The position numbers and the translations under genes are program-made. 64,000 nt of DNA from Paratrimastix pyriformis (lineage: Eukaryota; Preaxostyla; Paratrimastigidae), in NCBI GenBank assembly GCA_027972325.1, contig JAPMOS010000113.1, positions 62,001 through 126,000 on the forward strand. Reading direction: 5' to 3'. The notes beneath the pieces were generated by a model that saw nothing but the letters and a program-made list of their open reading frames with translations, searched no databases and was not told the origin of the DNA. How positions within the stretch are numbered: position 1 is the stretch's first letter; every line of letters begins with the position of its first letter. Below, piece by piece: positions 1 to 8,761 of this stretch.

Positions 1-387
1 GTCTGGCTCCCAAGCATCCAGTGAGAAATTTGGGTCGAGTGCACACCTGCGGGAGGCATAGTTAGAGGCCCTAACTCAAAAAAAAGACAGCCTCCTATAC
101 TATATATATTCTCTGATTGTTTTGCACTTGCACGTGTGCAGAAGTCTTGTGCTTGTGTTTTCTGCTATCCCAACAGGGGGACGGGCAGGATTTGATACAG
201 GAGCGCTATCGCTGGGTTTGGGTGGGTGTGAAACGGGTGTGCACGGGAAACAAAGTGCACACGTGGTCAGAGGCATAGTTAGGAGCGCGGCATCGATCGA
301 AAGCACGTGTGCACTCGGGTACAGATAAACGTGCGTGTGCGCAACTCTTGGAATTTTTGATCGCGCGACTTCGGGGAAAATCCAAGT

Positions 388-444
388 ACCGCGCCCACCA
401 CCCACCCACCCACCCACCCACCCACCCACCCACCCACCCACCCA
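388..444. repeat. (CCCA)n tetranucleotide microsatellite
   Basis: About a dozen near-perfect tandem copies of the 4-bp unit CCCA. It explains the Gly/Trp/Val-rich open frames on the other strand. Confidence 0.95.
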
Positions 445-455
445 ATTATAAAAAC

Positions 456-621
456 AGATTTTGCTCTGAAGAAATCGATTTTTGCCTCAAATAACGTTTG
501 TAGCTCGAGAAAATTAATGCTTAAATCATTCAAAGCTGATAAAATAAAATGCTCCTTTTCGATAAAAAATAATGAGAAAAAAAGATTTTGTTCTGAAGAA
601 ATCGATTTTTGCCTCAAATAA
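456..621. repeat. Duplicated AT-rich 38-bp unit
   Basis: A unit beginning AGATTTTGCTCTGAAGAAAT recurs with one change near 583, about 127 bp downstream. Both copies run on through a TTTTTGCCTCAAATAAC segment. No coding role is visible. It may be the edge of an unrecognised element. Confidence 0.8.
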
Positions 622-726
622 CAACGCAAGCTCAAAAAATTGTGTGTGAAAATCGATTGTCTCAGAACTCTCCTTTTATAACTACTCTTGTTGGATCCCC
701 ACTAACATCCTCGTTTCATTCAATAG

Positions 727-1800
727 ACACTGTATACCTTGGCCGTGTTGGATGCTCCCTGGGGCATTACCGACGACCCTCGAGACAGACCCACCCCGGA
801 CTACGGATCCCTGGCCCAGTACCTCGACTCGTTCATTGCCCCCAATGGTACCATCATTGTGATGGATACCGAGGCCAACCTGTCCCAGCAATGGACGCCG
901 GCTCTCGAGTGCTTCAATTTCGTGAGCGATCACCGAATTCGTGCCATCTGGGGAAGTCCGTGATTCATTCCCTTCACGAGACAATTGGTTTTTAACTTGT
1001 CCTTCTTCATCACTTCTTCGCGCAGATTACCTCGAGGAGGCCAACCCCCGGCCGTCGCTCTCACCGGGAGCCCCCCGCCCTGAGGAGGTGGAGCTGCCCA
1101 TCGAGGTCTTCCAGCGAGGCCACGAGGGGCCCGTCAACTGGCGCTGGGATGTACTGTGCCCTTCTCCGAGTGCGAAGTTGGCCGAGATGAACCCGGGCCA
1201 ACCCGCGCACCAACGCGGTCTACCTGCGGCACCAGGCGGGGCAGGCCCGCTTCGCCAAGCCGGCCGATCTTTACGTCTACCTCTTCCGCCGCTACGGAGG
1301 GCCGGGCCCTGTGTTGGACTGCTTCTGCGGCTGTGGGCCAGCTCTCTGCGGCAGAGGCCACCGGAACGCGCGTTGATCTAATTGACCGGGCGCCTGCAGT
1401 GGAGAGCCTCATGATCGGCCACGTGCCTCCGGTGCTGGTGCACCGGCAGGACGAAGCATACCTGCCCCTCGAAGCCCACGAGACGGAGCTTTGCAACGTC
1501 GTTGCACCCCTGTCGACGAATGGGACCTGCATCTTCCTCTGCTCCCCCCTCAAGAAGAACCTGCCCCGGCTCTACAAGAACAGCAGGCCTCCGAGCAGAC
1601 CACCACCGCCGAGCAACAACAACAAGAGCAGGCCTTCGAGCTTCAAGATGACCAAGAGGGCCCCTCATCCCCGCTCCCGATGATCAGCCTTATCAGTGGC
1701 CTCCTCCTTCCGACGAGCTCAACCCGCTGCTGGACCCGCTCAGTCCGGATGCTTTGGGCGCGGCCCTTCAGCCCGAGGAAATCGAGGACTTGCCGTAACT
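727..1800 (+). CDS. Spliced amino-methyltransferase-like gene (MT-A70 / N6-N4 type), partial
   Basis: The first exon (from 727, after a CAG/TAG-type acceptor) encodes LAVLDAPWGI followed by a Tyr-containing stretch and IIVMDTEANL. The DAPW motif sits where amino-methyltransferases have the catalytic DPPW/DPPY. About 180 residues further on, near 1250-1345, a block with KPADLYVYLFRRYGG and VLDCFCGCG resembles the SAM-binding 'VLDpFxGxG' motif. Catalytic motif first and SAM motif second is the order of N6_N4_Mtase (beta-class) enzymes. A 70-nt GT-AG intron (956-1025) lies between them. The 3' part becomes Gln-rich. The reading frame is not continuous, so this is a partial or decayed gene. It lies upstream of an integrase in the same orientation and may belong to the same element. 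The substrate (DNA or RNA adenine or cytosine) is unknown. Confidence 0.5.
956..1025 (+). other. Probable spliceosomal intron, 70 nt
   Basis: It begins GTCCGTGATT and ends with a pyrimidine-rich CTTCTTCGCGCAG. The flanking exons read AIWG and then YLEEANPRP, and the intron itself has no useful reading frame. It shows that the methyltransferase-like gene was transcribed and spliced rather than retro-copied. Confidence 0.6.
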
Positions 1801-2308
1801 TGTAATACAATCCCTCTTTTCGATCCTGATTTTTTTTGGTTTGTTTTTTCTAAGAAACACGATACATCGAGAAATTGCCTCGATTGAACAACAAGCCACC
1901 GGGGCGGGATCGGGACCCGGAGGGGGTCTGGGACCGGGAGTAGTGCTCGCTGGACGGGCTGCATGACCAGGGTGATAGCCACTCCTGTGGCGCCTCTGAT
2001 ATGGAGCCAATCGAAGTTGACGACCTCCCTCCACCGCTTCCTGAGGAGGAGGTATTTTTCGGAGGTGGTGATGGTGACGAGGCGGCACATGAGGAGGCCG
2101 AAGAGCCAGCCCTTGGAGACCTGGACCCCGCAGAAGCCGCCGAGATTGACGTCGTGGTTGATGTAGCAGCAGACGATGGTGATGTGGCTGATTATGGAAG
2201 CTACGACCGGACGGCGCGGGGGATCCACCTGATCCTTACCGGGGTGGAACGTCTGTTTTTGGTTTTTCGGGTCATGATCAATGACCCCCCTTTGTCTCAT
2301 TTTTCCAG
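1801..2308. other. Stretch between methyltransferase-like and integrase exons
   Basis: It holds two intron-like segments: an AT-rich run around 1800-1860 ending TTTTTTCTAAG, and a GTCTGTTTTT...TTTTCCAG segment at 2251-2308. Between them, around 2001-2250, is an acidic, low-complexity open frame (PPPLPEEE, DLDPAEAAEIDVVVDV). I cannot assign a function. It may be a linker exon of the same transcription unit. Confidence 0.4.
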
Positions 2309-3330
2309 TTCGGGAAGGATCACGCAGTTACCGGTCGAACTGTCTAAAACACGCCAATGAAGGGTTGTACCGCGTCGAGCGGGAGTTCTGCAGCGGCTCC
2401 GCTTCGACCACGAGATCCGCGATCGGCCCATCTGGGTGCCCGTGATCTACCCGCTTGCCCGCCGTGTGCGCTTGCTGCGGCGCTTGCATGTCCAGCAGGG
2501 GCACCTCAACCGAGATGCCCTGATTGCCTACTCGAAGGGCCTCTTCTACATTCATGGCGTGGATCAGCTTGCGCGGGACATCATCGGGACGTGTGGCCAG
2601 TGCCAGAGCGTCCGGCCCACGTACGAGCATCCCAAGTACCACGCCTTGGTGGTCAACCGGCCCCTCGAGGTGGTCGAGCTCGACTGCGGCGGCTTCGAGA
2701 TGAGCTGCCAGCCGCCTCGCGCGTTCTGCGTCCTGGTGGACCACTTCACGAGCTACATGTGGGCCGCCGCGACATGGGAGACGAAGGCCACCGGGCAGGA
2801 GGTGACCGACCTTCTCAGTCGTGTGTTCACCAGCGACGAGCCCAATCTGCTCCCCACCCGGATCGTGACCGACAATGGGACCGAGTTCGTCAACCAGCGC
2901 GTGGCCGAGTGGATCGCGTCTGTTCTGTGCGTTTCGGATTTGCTCTTCACAGTCATCAACCCGCTCAGGAACAAGAACCTGCTGCCCGGGGTCCACATGG
3001 AGCACCACCGGTCGAGGCCGTACTACCCCCAGTCTCATGGGAAGGCCGAGAACGCCGTCAAGAAGATCAAGAACCGCATTGGCAGGTTCTGCTGGTCCGG
3101 GAGGGTGGCGGAACGCATGCGTAACGGCACCTACGTCATCGAGTTTGAGGATCGGGTCAAGCCGGGCATTCCAAAGGTCTACGGGCGCAACAAACTGCGG
3201 CCTGACGATGCCACCTTCGATGCCCCGCTCCCTGCTGCGGGAGGCGCTCTGGTCCCCGTCGTTGATCGCCGGCGTCACGCGCCCCAGAATAAAACACCCC
3301 AACCCCACCATCCCCACCACCGCCCCCGTC
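2309..3330 (+). CDS. Retroviral-type integrase (Ty3-like or Ginger-like)
   Basis: Domains in order: an N-terminal HHCC zinc-binding module (H in LHVQQGH, then C-x2-C in TCGQC, about 2484-2605), a DDE catalytic core (D in VVELDCGG near 2680, D in IVTDNGTEFVN near 2870, E in SHGKAENAVKKIK near 3050), and a basic C-terminal segment with GTYVIEFEDRVKPG. This is the order in Ty3/gypsy integrases, whose role is to join element ends to target DNA. No reverse transcriptase is recognisable beside it, and its 5' side is preceded by a probable 58-nt intron (2251-2308) with a GTCTGTTT donor. Integrases encoded by spliced genes without reverse transcriptase are known from Ginger-type DNA transposons, so that is a serious alternative. 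The element looks decayed. Its ends were not found. Confidence 0.75.
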
Positions 3331-3684
3331 CCGCAGTTTTCCGGTCCGGTTTTCTGCAAAACAAAATGATCTTATACGAATGCTCGAGGAGGGGGGTGGG
3401 GGTGAAATCGTTGGAGGGGCCGGATAATCGGGCTCGGGGGGGGGGGGGGGGGAGGAAGGCGTGCATTACCAGTTTTCTCCCAGAGGATCCCCAAAACCGG
3501 CTCTCGCTCACCCCCCCCCCCCCGTTCATGAACGCCCTGTGCACTCTGGGTTCTTGTCGACGCCCCGTCCATACAAAACCGGAAACACCCTCCCACCTTA
3601 GTGGCCCACCACCCCGTACACACCGTGCAAGGTCCGTTCTTTTGCGCACACATTATTTTTTTCCGACCCGAGTACCAGGATCTC
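3331..3684. other. Gene-free GC-rich stretch
   Basis: No convincing gene. It contains long G and C homopolymers, and open frames across it are proline- or glycine-rich. It lies between the integrase and the DIRS-II recombinase remnant. Confidence 0.6.
3436..3523. repeat. Poly-G (about 17) and poly-C (about 13) tracts
   Basis: A run of about 17 G (3436-3452) and a run of about 13 C (3511-3523) lie 60 bp apart. Their exact lengths are likely uncertain in the assembly. Confidence 0.9.
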
Positions 3685-4190
3685 GAAATCAGTCCCACAT
3701 GTGCGAACTCAAAGTCCTGCCCAAGGAAAGGAGAAAGAAGGAATGGGTCATGCAAAAAATGGGAGGAAACGAGGCTGACCCACTGCTCTGTTTTCACTGC
3801 GCGGTGATTGAATTGAATGACCGCCGTCCAGAGCGGTGCACCCCAGCTCTGATGTGGAAGCTCAAGAATGGGGAAAAATGCACAACAACATGGTTGTTGT
3901 CTTGTGGCAAGCGGCTGATGCTGGCCGCAGGCTTGGGCAAAGAGTCGGGCCCGCACTCTGTCAGGGCCGCTGCGGCCTCGAAGGCAGCGTCGACTGGGCT
4001 TGACGGGCTGGCTGTGTCTGCACAGTTTCGGTGGTCGCGCAAGGGTGCGACACTCACCAAACATTATCTCCACCGTCGGTTGGCACTGCAAAGGCTTTGG
4101 CTTCGGCAGTTTTCGGGCCGGCAGATGCTGCCGGGCTCGATCGAGAATAGAATGAGGACCCAGGTCGGCATTTTCCTTTCAATTGTCATG
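3685..4190 (+). CDS. Tyrosine recombinase C-terminal part, DIRS-like (fossil)
   Basis: The segment reads ELKVLPKERRKKEW and CFHCAV, then PHSVRAAAASKAAS, FRWSR and TKHYLHR. These align in order with the DIRS-I recombinase near 14.9-15.3 kb (LKVCPKETHNTKIRW, CLHCAM, AHSIRSAAPSKAAA, YRWSS, QMHYGR). H-x-x-R, the following Trp and the final Tyr are the expected catalytic signature of tyrosine recombinases, which DIRS elements use instead of a DDE integrase. The reverse transcriptase that should lie upstream is not visible. Confidence 0.65.
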
Positions 4191-4280
4191 AGCACAGCCC
4201 CCCCTTACCGATGAGTAGCTCTCATTCTTCCTACTTTGGACGGAAGATGGATGAGCTACAAAGGGGGGGGCTGTGCTCAT
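4189..4280. repeat. Internal complementary region of DIRS-II
   Basis: Two arms face each other: 4189-4207 (ATGAGCACAGCCCCCC...) and 4256-4280, the complement of the right terminus at 7339-7370, including GTAGCTCATCC. Such an arrangement just after the recombinase gene is the DIRS hallmark used to template the element's ends. Confidence 0.6.
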
Positions 4281-4442
4281 CGCTCCCACCCTCCCACCGC
4301 AATGTGATGTCGACCAGGTCCTCTTTGGCTCCAGCCTTGTTTTCGTGTATTTTGCTGACACCAAGGCTGATAGTTTTCGCACGCAACTCCATGGGAGTAG
4401 TGCGGTCAAGTTCGATGATCTCGGGGTGCTATGAGCACCGGG

Positions 4443-4525
4443 TGTAGTCACTCTCAAGGGACGTTGGCAATGGCTGAATCTCTTGGTGGGGCAAACCAGG
4501 GGGAAACAACCCTATTCCCACAACA
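4443..4525 (-). repeat. 3' LTR of the gag-protease element
   Basis: 83 bp with TG...CA ends. It matches 6571-6653 except for two bases. It is flanked on the outer side by CGGG (4439-4442). Confidence 0.85.
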
Positions 4526-4921
4526 CCACCCTCCTTAGGGACGGGTTTCACGCAAGGATGAGGCTGGAAGAGGGTTGGTCGGTAGGGAGTTCCGAAGGTT
4601 CCTCCCCCCCTTGGAAGGAAGGAAGAGGGCCAACGAAAAACCCACACGGATTAGCGACGATGGCGACGGCGGCGCTTGCCGTGGGTTCCACCCGTAGAGT
4701 CCACAGGGGCGACTGGGACAGGGGCGGGCGAAGAGGCAGATGGAGACATGGGCGGAGACATGGGCGGAGACATGGACGGAGACGTGGGCGGAGACATGGG
4801 CGGAGGTGGAGGAAGGGACGAGTCAGACGGGGGCGCGGAGGCGGGGGCAGGGGCAGGGCAGGGGCAGGGGCAGGGGCAGGGGCAGGGCAGGGGCAGGGGC
4901 AGGGCAGGGGACGGAGCAGGG

Positions 4922-5479
4922 TCAGGAAGGCGGGTTGGACTGGACAACGTAGTCCGTGAGACCGCGGGGGTCTATCACGATGGCATCTGACGGGCACAGA
5001 GAAGAAATGACATGCATGTGCACGACGGTCGGGGCAGCCTCCTCCAAAGGAGAGAAACGGAGCGGAAGCTCCAGGGTGCCGACACTCTCGAGTCTCTGTC
5101 CGCCGGCTGTCACGATGGGAACGGCTTCCGGAGGGGCCGAGGGAACGAGGCCGAGATGCGTTGCCAGGGCTTGGCTGATGGCGTTGGCTTGGGCACCGCT
5201 GTCCAGGATGGCATGGACAGGGCGCCCGTCCGGGAGGACCGCGGTGGTGCGGAAGTTCCTGTCAAGGGTACCGCAAGGCGGGTAGGGGGGGTCCGGGGCT
5301 GGGTTGGCGACCATGACACGGAGGAAGTGCTTGGGGTCGCCCTTAGCGGCGAGCCTGGCACTCCGCCGGACTGGGGGATCAGCCGGCGGAAGCGCTGAAG
5401 GGGCTGGACCACTGGTGGCGGCTGGGGCTGGGTTGGTGGGAGGGAGGGTGCGGGGGGGTCCGAGACCGCACGGGGGCAT
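4922..5479 (-). CDS. Retroviral-type aspartic protease of the LTR element
   Basis: The motif HAILDSGAQANAI matches the catalytic 'hxxhDSGAxxxxI' of retropepsin-like enzymes, followed by a beta-rich segment ending near VIDPRGL where the flap and second half would lie. Upstream is a Pro/Ala-rich linker. The frame differs from Gag and overlaps it, as expected in families that make Gag-protease by ribosomal frameshifting. Its role would be to process Gag in virus-like particles. Confidence 0.7.
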   Translation of the reverse strand: MPPCGLGPPRTLPPTNPAPAATSGPAPSALPPADPPVRRSARLAAKGDPKHFLRVMVANPAPDPPYPPCGTLDRNFRTTAVLPDGRPVHAILDSGAQANAISQALATHLGLVPSAPPEAVPIVTAGGQRLESVGTLELPLRFSPLEEAAPTVVHMHVISSLCPSDAIVIDPRGLTDYVVQSNPPS

Positions 5480-6537
5480 TCCCTCTCATGATGGCCGGGC
5501 TGCCGGCACCTGACACAAATGCCGAGGGCGCGCAGGCGGGCCTTCTCCTCAAACGTCAGCTTGGGAAGCGACGGGAAGAACGGGCGTGAGGCGGAGGGGA
5601 CGGCGGCGATTGTCTCATCGTCACCGGAGGAGGACATGGAGGCTGAATCGGCCGGGTCCGAGGCAGGAGGGGCGACGGGCGGGGGGGCTTGTTGGCGGGG
5701 GCGAGGCGGGGTGCTGGTCGGGAGCTGAAGGCCCGAGGAGACGAGCGTCTCCTTCGCCTCGTGTAGGCGCTTGGCGAGCGCCAGGGAGCAGTCGAAGCAA
5801 GCCTTGAGTGCCTGCTCTTCCGGCTCCTCAGCGGTGTCGGTGTCGGTGTCGGTGTCGGTGGCGGTGGCAGTGGCAGCCGGGGCGGTGGAGGGAGCCGGGG
5901 CGGTGGAGGCAGCCGCGGTGTCAGTGGCGTGGAAGAACTTGAGAACCGCGGCTTCCACTGAGGCTTCCTGACGCTCTGCAAGAACGCGGTCAGGACGCAG
6001 CGACGACTGCGCACGGAGTTCGCGCTTGAAGGCGCGGCCGAATTCGCCAAGGATGGCGCGTGGAAAGCGCTCCCTGAGGCAGAAGGTCGGGAGACCCAAT
6101 GCTTCACCAAGTGCCTTGTAGCTGTGAATAAACTGGGTCAGCTGGAAGTGAAGAGGCACTGGAGAGGCAAAGGAGGCTTTGAAAGTCAGCTTTTCCAACT
6201 CCGCAACGCGCTGATGGGCATCACGCGGACGAAGCATCTCAAAAAGAGCGGAAAAAACGGCTTGATCATCGTCAAACGAATCAAGTGGTAGAGTGTCGAT
6301 GAGCTCCATTGGCAAGTGCTCACAGAGAGGTGGCATCTCAACATTCCGGTGAATGAGAGAAAAGCGGTCCCACTCTTTCTTGAATTTGAGTAGGCCGTCG
6401 AAGGTGCATTGGGACATGGAAAACTCTGGGAAACAGAGCTCTTGGACCAGTTGGACGCGGTTGGGAATGTCTGAATGCAAGGCGGTGTTGGCACGTTGTG
6501 AAGATGGCTTTCCGCTGGCGGCGGAAAAGGAAAACAT
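5480..6537 (-). CDS. Gag with CCHC zinc knuckle
   Basis: The N-terminal half is helical and charged (about residues 40-230). It is followed by a low-complexity Ala/Thr/Asp linker and a single CCHC knuckle, C-x2-C-x4-H-x4-C (CVRCRQPGHHEREC), near 5480-5525. That layout is capsid, linker and nucleocapsid of Ty3-like Gag. The start near 6537 lies just inside the 5' LTR. The frame looks open throughout. Confidence 0.75.
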
Positions 6538-6570
6538 GGGTTTCGTTCAAAATTCGACGAGTAATATTAC

Positions 6571-6653
6571 TGTAGTCACTCTCAAGGGACGTTGGCAATG
6601 GCTGAATCTCTTGTAGGGGCAAACCAGGGGGAAACAACCCTATTCCCACAACA
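6571..6653 (-). repeat. 5' LTR of the gag-protease element
   Basis: 83-bp partner of 4443-4525, followed by the duplicated CGGG (6654-6657). At 83 bp it is very short for an LTR. Confidence 0.85.
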
Positions 6654-6746
6654 CGGGAGGTCTCATCTTTTCACTTTGTTTCCCTCTCTTCGCTGTCCCT
6701 TTTTTCCTTTGTCTTCCTCGTGCCTGGCCCTTTGTCTTCCCCGCAG

Positions 6747-7048
6747 AGCGCATCGCGGGCAACAAGGCGGCCGCGGCTCTGTTCAAGGTGGCCAACTTGG
6801 GCGTCCCCTCCCTGGCGGGCCGCAAGCACCAACGCGGTTTCTTCCAGCGTGGTCGCGGCTCGGCTCCTGCGTCCGGCTTCTCTTCCGGCGGCCAGCACCA
6901 GCCCTCTTCTGGTTTCTCTGGCCGTCCTTACCGGTTCGCGCGCTTCAGGGGCGGTTTCTCCCGGCCCGGGCCTGCTGCGGGGGCGCCTCCAGCGGCCTCC
7001 ACTCCTGCGCCGCAGCGGCAGCAGAAGTTCCAGCGGCCGCGCCGCTAA
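6747..7048 (+). CDS. Arg/Gly-rich last exon of DIRS-II
   Basis: After a long pyrimidine tract ending CCCCGCAG (6739-6746), an open exon encodes a product rich in Arg, Gly, Phe and Gln (RGFFQRGRGSAP, RFRGGFSRPGP) and ends QRQQKFQRPRR. It occupies the same place as the RGRGRG-rich exon at 15.8-16.1 kb in DIRS-I, after the internal complementary region. RGG-type tails usually bind nucleic acid, so a Gag nucleocapsid role is likely but unproven. Confidence 0.45.
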
Positions 7049-7338
7049 GCCATTGGAGGTGGTTTTTCCTTTTGTGACCTCGTTCTGGCTTTTTTCCTCT
7101 CTTCTTTGACTTCGTGCTGGATTTCGCGTGGTAGGTCTTCTCACCTCAACCTCGCGGTCCTTTTCCGTGGTCTTTCCTTCTTTGCTGACTTTTTCCTACT
7201 TATATGTTAGTTCCCCCACCCTTCCCATCCCATTTTGGATTGGATTCGACTCGAAACGACGGGGTGATGTGGACTATTTTCAGTTTTATTTTTTATTATT
7301 ATTATTCTTTGAAAGTCGGGTGAATACGAAGACTAGTC
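7049..7338. other. DIRS-II 3' untranslated stretch
   Basis: A T-rich plus-strand sequence with no supportable gene, between the RG-rich exon and the right terminus at 7339. Confidence 0.5.
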
Positions 7339-7370
7339 ATGAGCACAGCCCCCCCCTTTGTAGCTCATCC
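7339..7370. repeat. Right terminus of DIRS-II
   Basis: The sequence from ATGAGCACAGCCCCCC to GTAGCTCATCC is repeated in inverted form in the internal complementary region at 4256-4280. Confidence 0.6.
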
Positions 7371-7371
7371 A

Positions 7372-7575
7372 ACCACCTCGAAAAATTCGATTTCTATTGA
7401 AAATCCATACCACCGGTATGGATTTTCGTACCCCCGACAAACATCGCGATACGGGTTCTAATGATGTAAATCGATGAGTTTCATCGGAAAAACACTTGGG
7501 ATGATGTCAGAACACCACCTCGAAAAATTTGATTTCTATTGAAAAACCATACCGCCGGTATGGATTTTAGTACCC
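7372..7575. repeat. 142-bp tandem repeat at the LINE A target site, with palindromes
   Basis: A unit starting ACCACCTCGAAAAATT occurs at 7372 and 7514. Each holds a near-perfect palindrome (CCATACCACCGGTATGG and CCATACCGCCGGTATGG) followed by ATTTT(C/A)GTACCC. LINE A is inserted in the second unit; the rest of that unit (CCGACAAACAT...) resumes at 50454 on the far side. Confidence 0.8.
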
Positions 7576-7650
7576 GTGTGTGTGTGTGTGTGTGATACTT
7601 CCCGGCTTACGCCGAGTCCGTTATCGGGCCGAAGCCCGCGGGTAACATAG
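7576..7650 (-). promoter_or_regulatory. LINE A 3' end: UUCG hairpin, GTATC box, (CA)n tail
   Basis: On the minus strand the order is TTACCC, then CGGGC-TTCG-GCCCG (hairpin at 7625-7638), a spacer, GTATC and (CA)n. The same order recurs in five other elements of the window with different but still paired stems. This is the likely recognition structure for target-primed reverse transcription. Confidence 0.75.
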
Positions 7651-7757
7651 ACCTCCCGGTCCGCCCTCCCCGCGAGACAAGCTCGCAAGAAGGAACGCCC
7701 CAAGTGGTCCATGGGTCGGCTCGCGCCCACAAGGGGCGGTCACCGCCGACACTCGGA

Positions 7758-8761
7758 CTACGTCCCTTCGTCCATCCCTTCCTCGTTCTTCTCGTTCTTC
7801 TTCCGTTGCTTGATCGCTACCAGCATAGTTCTCCGCAGTCCACCCAGTTCGCTCCCAATCTCCTTCTGGGTCTCTTCATCCACAATCCCCAGCTCTGCTG
7901 CCAGTCTGCAGTCATTCGCGTAGATTTCCCTAAGCCCGCACCGTCTTCGCAGTCTCCCAGCAACTTTCTTCACCACACCTTCTGAAATCCCCCTCCAGTT
8001 ATAGAGCACTTCGCCCTCCTTCGGACGCCCCTCATAGTCAGCCTCCACTCTTCGCGCTCCCGCCTCCTTTCGCAACATGTTCTCCAATGCCCACAAGGGG
8101 GCTGGGTCCATCGGGAATCTCTCTCGGGCCCGCTGGTTCTCGAAGAGCAGAATGCCCACGTCAAACGGGGCCTTCCCCGCACCTTTCTCCCCCGTCCGCC
8201 AGAAGCTCGGCAGCCAGAAGCTGAAGCTTCCTCAATGATAAACAGCTCCTTCAGTTGCATGTCCCCCCTCAGCGCCAAACCGACTCCATGCTGCGCCTTC
8301 ATTCCCTGCACCGGCCGCGTCCGGTTTGGCTTGCCCACTCCGTACGGGACTATCGCGATACATCGGAAGGCTCTCTTCCCAGCTCTACCAATTGGGCTCT
8401 CCGCCCAATCACCAATTGCCGTAAATAACCGGTCCATCTCCTCCTGTGGGTTGTATTCAGGGTTGGCAAAGATGAGGAGTTCGCGATTCTCCTTAAACAA
8501 CCCGTAGCCATCCAGTCTTCCACCCAAAAACCAGTCATCCTTGCTGGGCGTTCTGAATTCAGGGAAGCTCAAATCGGCATTCCCAGGATGCGAGAATGCC
8601 ATCGTTGTCAAACTGCCTGCTTGTCTGAGCAGAGAGGACACCACGTGGGGGGTCGTCCACTGGTTTCGCAGGGTGCTCTTGTGGGTCTGCCCTTCTGCCA
8701 TCTCCGTACTCATCCCATCCACATATCGATCGCAGAGGTTCGCCACTTCTGTGGTGAACAT
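7758..8761 (-). CDS. LINE A C-terminal methyltransferase-like domain (PCIF1-type)
   Basis: A block reading GGRLDGYGLF, then LLIFANPEYNPQEEMDRLF, CIAIVPYG and VGILLFENQRAR lies after RNase H. It follows the order of the PCIF1 cap-adenosine N6-methyltransferase core: FGSRGSFF, then EANPPF (catalytic NPPF), FIPEW, and a terminal VLFLQN strand. Here NPEY replaces NPPF. PCIF1 methylates the first transcribed adenosine of mRNA; whether this domain does is unknown. The C-terminus (ADYEGRPKEGEVLYNWRG, then a Lys-rich end) has no assignment. A frame change occurs within 8.1-8.2 kb in this copy. The same domain is present in LINE B and LINE C, so it is a family feature and not a chance fusion. Confidence 0.6.

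Larger units (their letters stand above)
1..720. other. Gene-free repeat-rich left edge
   Basis: I see no supportable gene here. The stretch contains a (CCCA)n tract and an AT-rich segment with a duplicated 38-bp unit. Open frames across the CCCA tract give only Gly-Gly-Trp-Val or Thr-His-Pro-Pro low-complexity peptides and are artefacts. The end of the stretch is probably an intron of the following gene, because a pyrimidine-rich run ends in AG at 726, directly before the first recognisable coding block. Confidence 0.7.
4443..6653 (-). mobile_element. Short gag-protease LTR retroelement (TR-GAG-like), nested in DIRS-II
   Basis: It is bounded by 83-bp direct repeats (4443-4525 and 6571-6653) that start TG and end CA and differ at two bases by eye. 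The bases CGGG flank both sides as a 4-bp target-site duplication. A purine-rich AAGGAGGGTGG tract abuts the 3' LTR on the minus strand. It encodes Gag and an aspartic protease on the minus strand but no reverse transcriptase, RNase H or integrase, so it is probably non-autonomous. The near-identical LTRs suggest a recent insertion. No clear TGG-type primer-binding site was seen next to the 5' LTR. Confidence 0.85.
3600..7371 (+). mobile_element. Remains of a second DIRS-like element (DIRS-II)
   Basis: Parts seen: a tyrosine-recombinase C-terminus (3.68-4.19 kb), an internal complementary region (4189-4280), an RG-rich last exon (6747-7048) and a right terminus (7339-7370). The terminus begins ATGAGCACAGCCCCCC, and the ICR contains the complement of the same sequence. 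The order matches DIRS-I at 9.68-16.58 kb, which supports the family call. The 5' part (Gag, reverse transcriptase, left end) is absent or unrecognisable. A gag-protease LTR element (4443-6653) is nested in it. It looks old and incomplete. Confidence 0.6.

Noticed and set aside
100-445. Gly-Trp-Val repeat open frames on the minus strand
   Set aside because: They are translations of the (CCCA)n microsatellite and show no coding features outside it.
2328-3359. 343-residue minus-strand open frame opposite the integrase
   Set aside because: It is the shadow of the GC-rich integrase exon; the plus strand has the HHCC and DDE motifs, and the minus frame has no recognisable domain.
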